A DNA stretch of 64,000 nt from the NCBI GenBank assembly GCA_028875345.1, contig JAPPEG010000068.1, positions 1-64,000 of the forward strand, written 5' to 3'. The number at the start of each line of letters is the position of its first letter. The stretch's first letter is position 1. The position numbers were made by a program, and so were the translations under genes. Below the pieces are notes generated by a model. It did no database searches. It had not been told where the DNA came from and worked only from the letters and a program-made list of their open reading frames with translations. Positions 57,760-64,000 of this stretch are shown here, one piece after another. This DNA is from Gemmatimonadota bacterium. Its GTDB lineage: Bacteria > Latescibacterota > UBA2968 > UBA8231.

Positions 57760-60066
57760 ATGTCCGAGTTTTTGCATACGCCCAAAGGAGAGAAGAGACC
57801 CCAAGCGCTGGGGGTGCTCCTCCTCGGTCTCGGCGCGTTTTTGCTTGTCTGCTTGATATCCCATTCGCCGCTGGATCCTCCTAATTCGAGCCGCTCGGTG
57901 GCGGAGAGTTTGAATTGGGGGGGGTGGATCGGTGCGTATGCGTCGTATGGGGCCTTTGCGGGCATGGGATTGGCCGCGTATGTCTGGCCCGCGCTCTTGT
58001 TGTTGTGGGGCTGGAATAGGGTGCGCTGCCAGCCGGTGGCTCTTGCGGTGCAGCGCAGTGTGGGCCTTTTGCTCATGGCCGTCTTCATCAGCATCGCTAC
58101 TGGTCTGCCCGACTATTCGCCGCACACGGCCTACGCGCTGGGCGGTGTGCTGGGAACCCAGATTAGTTTGGATCTCCTCATACCGTACCTAGGGAGGCTA
58201 GGGGCGGCGGTTTTGCTGGGCTCGTTCTTTGTGGTTGCGGTGATTTTGACCCCCGGACTGAACTGGCGGCTGTTGGCGTGGTTTGGCGGTGGTTTGGCGG
58301 TGGTTTGGCGGTGGCTCGGGCGTTTGCGGAGACTGCTCCCCACTATGCATAAGAGCAAAGCCGCAAAACGGAAACGGGGCGAAGCCGCCATGGTGCGAGA
58401 AATGCGACCCGAGATTGGCGCGGAGTCTCGGGTCGAGGATGCGGCCCCTTGGAAGCCAATGGTTGAAGAGGTTGCTGTAGTGGAGCCTCGGGTGCAGGAA
58501 CCAGCGCGCGTTGAGCGGCGAGAGCGCAAAAAGAAGAAGGAATCGGCGGTTGAAGATGCAGTTGTGCCAGAGCCGGTACGCCAACAAGAGAAGGCAGAGC
58601 CAGCCCGCAAGCAAGCCAGTGGTCGCTACGAAATCCCGAGCACCCAGTTGCTAGACGAAGTGCCAGCTAGCCAAAGTGACGTCTCTAAGGAGGTCTTGCT
58701 GGAAAACGCCAAGCTGCTGGAGAATGCGCTGGGTAATTTCGACGTGGCCTGTCAGGTCGTGGAGGTGAGTCCCGGGCCAGTGGTGACGCGCTACGAGGTG
58801 GAGCCAGCCCCAGGGGTCAAGGTCAATCGCATTGCCGCGCTTTCGGACGATCTCGCGCGCGTGATGAGTGCCAAAGGCATTCGCATTCAAGCGCCGGTGC
58901 CAGGCAAATCCGTGGTGGGGGTGGAGATTGCCAATCAGGAGCGAGAGACCGTTTACTTGCGCGAGATCATCGAAGACGAGGTGTTCAGCCGGTCGGATTC
59001 CAAGCTGGTCATGGCCTTGGGCAAGACTATTTCGGGCGAGCCGTGCGCCGCGGATTTGGCCAAAATGCCTCATCTATTGGTCGCCGGTGCCACTGGGGCT
59101 GGCAAGAGCGTGTGCCTGAACAGCCTAATTTGCAGTATCCTCCTCAAGGCCACGCCGGACGAAGTGCGCTTTATCATGGTCGATCCCAAGGTCGTCGAAT
59201 TGACGATGTACAACGATATACCACACTTGCTGGTGCCGGTTATCACCGAGCCGAAAAAGGCCGCCGAGGCCCTGAAGTGGGCGGTAGCCGAAATGGAAGC
59301 TCGTTACCAGAAGTTGGCCCAACTGGGGGTGCGCAATCTGTCCGACTACAACGCCAAGCTGGCGAGCGTCCAAGCCGAGGCTGCAGAAGACGGCGTTGAG
59401 CTTGGGAAGCCGCTGGCGTACATCGTGATAGTAATCGACGAATTTGCCGACTTGATGATGACGGCCCCCGCTGAGGTGGAGACCTCGCTGATGGGTTTGG
59501 CGCAGAAGTCGCGCGCTGTGGGCATTCACATCATTTTGGCGACCCAGCGGCCTTCGGTGAACGTGATTACCGGGGTAATCAAGGCCAACTTCCCTTCGCG
59601 TATTGCTTTCCAAGTGGCGTCGAAGACGGACTCGCGCACGATCCTCGATCTCAATGGGGCCGAGCGGCTCTTGGGGATGGGCGATATGCTCTTTCTGCCG
59701 AGCGGCCAAGGCGAGCCAATCCGCGTCCACGGGGCCTTTATTTCTGGTGAGGAAACCGAGCGCTTGGTCGAAGCATTGAAAGAGAGCCAGTACGAGGCCG
59801 AGGAAGTTGCGGTGTTTTCCGAGCAGCCGGATATTAACGCGGCTGCCGATGTGCGCGACGACCTTTTCGACGATGCCGTGCGCTTAGTCTGCGAACATCA
59901 GCAGGCCTCCACATCGTTTTTGCAGCGGCGCTTAAAAGTGGGTTATTCCCGCGCCGCGCGATTGATGGACGAGCTGGAGGCCGCCGGTATCGTCGGGCCG
60001 ATCGTCGGGGCAAAGCCGCGCGAGATTCTCGTCGAGAGTGCGGAAGAGGAGGATGCGGAAAAATGA
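57760..60066 (+). CDS. ftsK: DNA translocase FtsK/SpoIIIE
   Basis: N-terminal TMs; Walker A GATGAGKSVCLNSLI; IVIVIDEFADLMM; LATQRPSVNVITGVIKANFPSRIAFQVASKTDSRTILD; gamma winged-helix. Confidence 0.97.
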   Translation: MSEFLHTPKGEKRPQALGVLLLGLGAFLLVCLISHSPLDPPNSSRSVAESLNWGGWIGAYASYGAFAGMGLAAYVWPALLLLWGWNRVRCQPVALAVQRSVGLLLMAVFISIATGLPDYSPHTAYALGGVLGTQISLDLLIPYLGRLGAAVLLGSFFVVAVILTPGLNWRLLAWFGGGLAVVWRWLGRLRRLLPTMHKSKAAKRKRGEAAMVREMRPEIGAESRVEDAAPWKPMVEEVAVVEPRVQEPARVERRERKKKKESAVEDAVVPEPVRQQEKAEPARKQASGRYEIPSTQLLDEVPASQSDVSKEVLLENAKLLENALGNFDVACQVVEVSPGPVVTRYEVEPAPGVKVNRIAALSDDLARVMSAKGIRIQAPVPGKSVVGVEIANQERETVYLREIIEDEVFSRSDSKLVMALGKTISGEPCAADLAKMPHLLVAGATGAGKSVCLNSLICSILLKATPDEVRFIMVDPKVVELTMYNDIPHLLVPVITEPKKAAEALKWAVAEMEARYQKLAQLGVRNLSDYNAKLASVQAEAAEDGVELGKPLAYIVIVIDEFADLMMTAPAEVETSLMGLAQKSRAVGIHIILATQRPSVNVITGVIKANFPSRIAFQVASKTDSRTILDLNGAERLLGMGDMLFLPSGQGEPIRVHGAFISGEETERLVEALKESQYEAEEVAVFSEQPDINAAADVRDDLFDDAVRLVCEHQQASTSFLQRRLKVGYSRAARLMDELEAAGIVGPIVGAKPREILVESAEEEDAEK
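58281..58313 (+). repeat. 11-bp tandem repeat GTTTGGCGGTG x3 inside ftsK
   Basis: Three exact copies, unit length not a multiple of 3. Confidence 0.9.
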
Positions 60067-60707
60067 GACTGTCGTTGTGGACCATTTCTTGTATGTGCTT
60101 GGCGGCAAGCACGGCTTTTGGACAAAGCGGCGAAGAAATCATCGCTAGGGTGCAAAAGCGCCTCGCTAGCTACAAGACGTTTTCAGCCCGCTTTGAAAAG
60201 CAGTTCTACTGGGCCGTGCTGGATAAGTACCGCAGCCGCGAGGGCCAGATCTATTTGCGCCGCCCGAATCGCTTTCGCATCGAACTGGAAGGCGGCGATG
60301 TAGTGGTGGCCGATGGCAAGGCCGTCTGGTCGTATGTCGTGCACAACGGCCAAGTGGTGATCAGTCCCTACGAAGCGGAAATAAAGACCCCGTGGGAAGT
60401 ATTTTTCGACTATACCGAGCGCTATGTGCCCATTGCGGTGGAGGAAAGCGCGTTGGGGGGACGGCCTTGCTATTTGCTGATCATGGCACCGGAAAACGAA
60501 GCCTCTGTGGTCGAACAGATGCGGGTTTGGGTGGATCCTAGGGGATGGATTCTACTGCAAGTTGAGCAGCGCGAGGCCAATGGCAATCGCACTGCGTACG
60601 TCCTGAGGGATCACCGCGCCAACAGGAGGATAGCCGACGAGGTCTTTTCTTTTAAGGTGCCAGAAGGGGTGGAGGTGCTGGACACGAGGGAATCTCCTGT
60701 TGAGTAA
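60063..60707 (+). CDS. lolA: Outer membrane lipoprotein carrier protein LolA
   Basis: LolA-type: ARVQKRLASYKTFSARFEKQF... GQIYLRRPNRFRIE... DGKAVWSYV; ATGA overlap with ftsK. Confidence 0.88.
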   Translation: MRLSLWTISCMCLAASTAFGQSGEEIIARVQKRLASYKTFSARFEKQFYWAVLDKYRSREGQIYLRRPNRFRIELEGGDVVVADGKAVWSYVVHNGQVVISPYEAEIKTPWEVFFDYTERYVPIAVEESALGGRPCYLLIMAPENEASVVEQMRVWVDPRGWILLQVEQREANGNRTAYVLRDHRANRRIADEVFSFKVPEGVEVLDTRESPVE

Positions 60708-62373
60708 GGGGGTGCGGTGGTGGTGCGGGGCTCTGCTGGTACACGTGGGGGCCTTGGCGGTTGCAGCGGATCAGAGTATCTGGATTCTGTTGCGCGACAA
60801 AACGGATGCCGAGGGACGGCGCATCGCTTGGGTGGATTTGGGGGCTGGTCATACGGACGCGGAACTGAATCTGCCCGTCAGCCAACGCTATATCGAACGG
60901 CTGCGGAAGATGGGGGTGGTGGTGCGCTTCTCCTCGCGTTGGCTCAACGCAGTCAGCGCGCGGGTTTCGTCCGAGGTACAGCTCCGAGTGCAGACTGCGG
61001 ATTTTGTCGTTGCAACGCGGCCCGTGCAGCGCTTGCAGAGGCCTAGTCCACCGCCGCCCGGACTGTTTGCTAGCCCTAAATTGCTGCAAAGCCGTTATGG
61101 CCTAGCCTTTGAGCAGTTGGCCCAAATCGCCGTTCCTCCCCTACACGACCAAGGTCTGACGGGTGCTGGGGTGCGCGTGGCCTTGCTCGACAACGGTTTC
61201 CACTACGCCGAACACGCGGCCTTCACCTTCATTCGCGTGGTGGCCCAGCGCGACTTTGTCAATGACGACGAGATTGTCAGCGATGAAGCCGATCAACCCA
61301 TCACGGGCGACGAAAGGAGCGGCAGCCAAAACTTGCACGGTGCGCAAGTACTTTCCCTGCTGGCAGGCTATCAGCCCGATCACTTTGTCGGCGTGGCACC
61401 CGACGCTGAGTACATCTTGGCCAAGACCGAACTAGACGACAACTTGCCCGAAATGCCCTCGGAGGAGGATCGCTGGATCGCCGGTTTGGAATGGGCAGAT
61501 AGCTTGGGAGCGCAGGTGGTCAACAGTTCGTTGGGCTACAATCGGTGGGACGACGGCACGGGTTACTCGCCAGCGGATCTGGACGGGGAAACAGCGCTGA
61601 CGAGCGTGGCAGCGGCGCTGGCGGTGCGGCGCGGCATCGTGGTGGTGGTGGCCGCGGGCAATGAGGCCAACCGAGATTGGCACTACATAACGATACCGGC
61701 GGACGCCGATGGCGCGATTGCGGTGGGGGCGGTAGATGTGCCCGGCAGCGGCGAGCGCATGCCGCAGATTGCCTCCTTTAGCTCGCGGGGGCCAACGGCT
61801 GATGGCCGCATTAAGCCGGATGTAGTCGCGCCCGGCAGCGGCGTGGTGGTCGCGGATCTGCGGCGCGGAGGCTATGTGCGCAAGGGCGGCACTTCCTTTG
61901 CGGCACCCTTGGTGAGCGGGATTTGCGCCCTATTGTTGCAAAAAAATCCCGAATGGACGCCGGCCCAAGTACTGGAGGCTTTGCGCTCGACCGCGCTGGA
62001 CTTGGGAGTCGCCGGTCCCGACACGGTGTATGGCTGGGGTCAGATAAACGCGCTGGCGGCCAGTGGCCTCGACGAGGTGCCGCCGGAGGAGGATCGCCTG
62101 TTGGCACCCTTTCCCAATCCAGCGCGGGATGGGGTGGTGTATTTTCCCGTGCAGCTAGCCGAGCGCGGCCTCGTCGAGTTGAGCGTTTTTGACATAGTGG
62201 GTCGATTGGTGTTCACCGAGCGCTGGGATCTGTGGCCGGGGAGCCACGACCGGCCGGGCCGCGCCCCGCGCTGGACGCCGGGCCGGGCCGTAGCCAACGG
62301 GATGTACTTCTATCAACTGCGGTTGCCTAGCCGCAGCCGCTTGGGCAAAATTGCCCTTGTGCGCGCCCCTTGA
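60700..62373 (+). CDS. S8 family (subtilisin-like) serine peptidase with T9SS/FlgD-like C-terminal tail
   Basis: Asp in VALLDNGFH, His in NLHGAQVLSLLAG, Ser in GGTSFAAPLVSG; tail FPNPARDGVVYFPVQL...NGMYFYQLRL. Confidence 0.92.
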   Translation: MSKGVRWWCGALLVHVGALAVAADQSIWILLRDKTDAEGRRIAWVDLGAGHTDAELNLPVSQRYIERLRKMGVVVRFSSRWLNAVSARVSSEVQLRVQTADFVVATRPVQRLQRPSPPPPGLFASPKLLQSRYGLAFEQLAQIAVPPLHDQGLTGAGVRVALLDNGFHYAEHAAFTFIRVVAQRDFVNDDEIVSDEADQPITGDERSGSQNLHGAQVLSLLAGYQPDHFVGVAPDAEYILAKTELDDNLPEMPSEEDRWIAGLEWADSLGAQVVNSSLGYNRWDDGTGYSPADLDGETALTSVAAALAVRRGIVVVVAAGNEANRDWHYITIPADADGAIAVGAVDVPGSGERMPQIASFSSRGPTADGRIKPDVVAPGSGVVVADLRRGGYVRKGGTSFAAPLVSGICALLLQKNPEWTPAQVLEALRSTALDLGVAGPDTVYGWGQINALAASGLDEVPPEEDRLLAPFPNPARDGVVYFPVQLAERGLVELSVFDIVGRLVFTERWDLWPGSHDRPGRAPRWTPGRAVANGMYFYQLRLPSRSRLGKIALVRAP

Positions 62374-62380
62374 GGAAGCC

Positions 62381-62908
62381 ATGGTAATCAGAGCGAGCGA
62401 GCGCAAAAAGCAGTTGAACAAACGCCTGCGGATGCTCAATCGCGTCGTCTTGGGCGGCGTGACCCTCTTTGTGCCGATCTACATTGGGGTGAGCTTGACA
62501 GGCGGATCGGCAGACAAGCTGGAAAATTTGACCAACCTGTTCGCCAACATCAACAACCAAGTTGCCCTGACGGTACCCGTGGACGGGGTGCGCTACATGC
62601 ACTTTTTTCACGGTCCGCCTGACGAGGGACACAAGTTCGTGCTCGTCGACGTGCGGTTGCAGGTGAATTTGCAGCTTGCTTGGGTGATTGTACCGAAGTG
62701 TTTTCAGCTAGTTGACGATGGTGGGCGGCGCTATTATCCGCTGTCGCGATCGCCGTTTTTCATTGCACACACCGACCAACTCAAGGGGACGAAGGGCGAG
62801 GTGTACGAGGGGCAGCTACTTTTTGAAATACCCTCTGAACGCAAGCACGAAAGCCTCCTTTTTGATCGCTACTACGAAACCAAGGAAGATGACAATGGCC
62901 ACGATTGA
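62381..62908 (+). CDS. Hypothetical membrane-anchored protein
   Basis: Single N-terminal TM and beta-rich domain; overlaps prfB start. Confidence 0.65.
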   Translation: MVIRASERKKQLNKRLRMLNRVVLGGVTLFVPIYIGVSLTGGSADKLENLTNLFANINNQVALTVPVDGVRYMHFFHGPPDEGHKFVLVDVRLQVNLQLAWVIVPKCFQLVDDGGRRYYPLSRSPFFIAHTDQLKGTKGEVYEGQLLFEIPSERKHESLLFDRYYETKEDDNGHD

Positions 62909-63990
62909 GGAACAGTTGACAAGCGGGCGGCAGCAGCTAGAGCGGCTGCGAGGGTATCTTTGACATAAGTGGTAAGAAGGAAGAGTTGGCTGCGCTAGAA
63001 AAGCGCATGGCGGCCGCGGATTTTTGGAGTGATCGGCGGCAAGCCGAATCCGTCGGCAAGACAGTGCGCATCCTCAAGGACATCATCGCTGATTGGGAGA
63101 CCTTGGACGCGCAGTTGGAGGACTTGGATCAACTGCGGCAGATGGCGGTCGAAGAGGGCGATACAGAGGCGCTGGCCGAGGTCGAGGCCGAGGTCGAAAG
63201 CGCCATGCAGGGCATTGGCGAATTGGAGTTTCGCACGATGCTCAACGACGAGGCCGATCCCAAAAACGCAATTCTCGTCATTCACTCGGGAGCAGGGGGC
63301 ACGGATGCCGCCGAATGGGCGTCGATGTTGATGCGCCTGTACACGCGCTGGACCGAGCGCCACGGCATGGAATGCACGGTCGTGGATCTGCAGCAGGCCG
63401 AGGAAGCTGGCATCAAGGGCGCAACCATTGAGGTTAGAGGGGATTATGCGTATGGCTACCTCAAGGCCGAGGCCGGCGTCCATCGCTTGGTGCGGCTCTC
63501 GCCGTTTGATACGAGTCGCCGCCGGCACACTTCGTTTGCGTCGGTCTTTGTCTATCCAGAAGTCGAAGACGATATCGAGGTGGATATCAACGACGAGGAC
63601 GTGAAGGTCGAAACCTACCGCTCCGGAGGCGCGGGCGGCCAACACGTGAACAAGACCGCCTCAGCCGTGCGGCTCACGCATCTGCCCACTGGCATTGTCG
63701 TCCAGTGCCAAAACGAGCGCTCGCAGTTTAAGAACAAAGCCACTGCGTTTAAGGTGCTCAAGGCGCGCCTGTACCAGCACCTCAAGGACGAACAGAAGCA
63801 GAAACAGCTCGCGGTGGAGAGCACCAAGAAGAGCATTGACTTCGGCTCGCAGATCCGCTCCTACGTGCTCCATCCATACACCATAGTCAAAGACCACCGC
63901 ACCGCTTGCGAAACGGCCAATGTCCAAGCGGTAATGGACGGCGACATCGACCGCTTCATCCGCGCCTATTTGACCGAGGGACAAACGTGA
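62895..63990 (+). CDS. prfB: Peptide chain release factor 2, expressed via programmed +1 frameshift at 62961
   Basis: MATIEEQLTSGRQQLERLRGYL then CTT-TGA-C, shift into DISGKKEELAALEKRMAAADFWSDRR; AGGG upstream of TATCTTTGAC; RF2 SPF tripeptide context (RLSPFDTSRRRHTSFASV) and GGQ motif. Confidence 0.96.
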
Positions 63991-64000
63991 GCATTGCTTT

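Overview
The 64 kb window is GC-rich bacterial chromosome. Gene content and style (phytanoyl-CoA dioxygenases, sulfatase, Gfo/Idh oxidoreductases, enolase-superfamily enzyme, proteins with T9SS/FlgD-like C-terminal tails) suggest a Latescibacterota- or Poribacteria-like uncultured lineage, but this is inference. Most of it is dense metabolic and housekeeping coding sequence: DAHP synthase, an IMPDH-led operon carrying a candidate phosphonate-catabolism trio, a heterodimeric ABC exporter, hisG-hisD-hisB, moaD-moaE, tsaD, ftsK-lolA and prfB. The most notable observations are not explained by the ORF track. (1) Two selenoprotein genes have in-frame UGA codons: selD (UGA at 20747-20749, motif ACGG-U-ASK) and an unlisted SelW/Rdx-like gene (UGA at 36452-36454, motif YCSAU). 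Both are followed by candidate bacterial SECIS hairpins with an AGUU loop about 22-23 nt after the UGA. (2) prfB carries the classic RF2 programmed +1 frameshift. (3) A NUDIX gene and a DUF2971 gene flank an attC-like inverted repeat. (4) An intact lone TnpB has hairpin ends and a perfect consensus promoter placed almost on its start codon. (5) A perfect sigma70-type promoter and a 45-aa leader ORF are translationally coupled to a large surface protein. (6) ftsK contains an 11-bp x3 tandem repeat.
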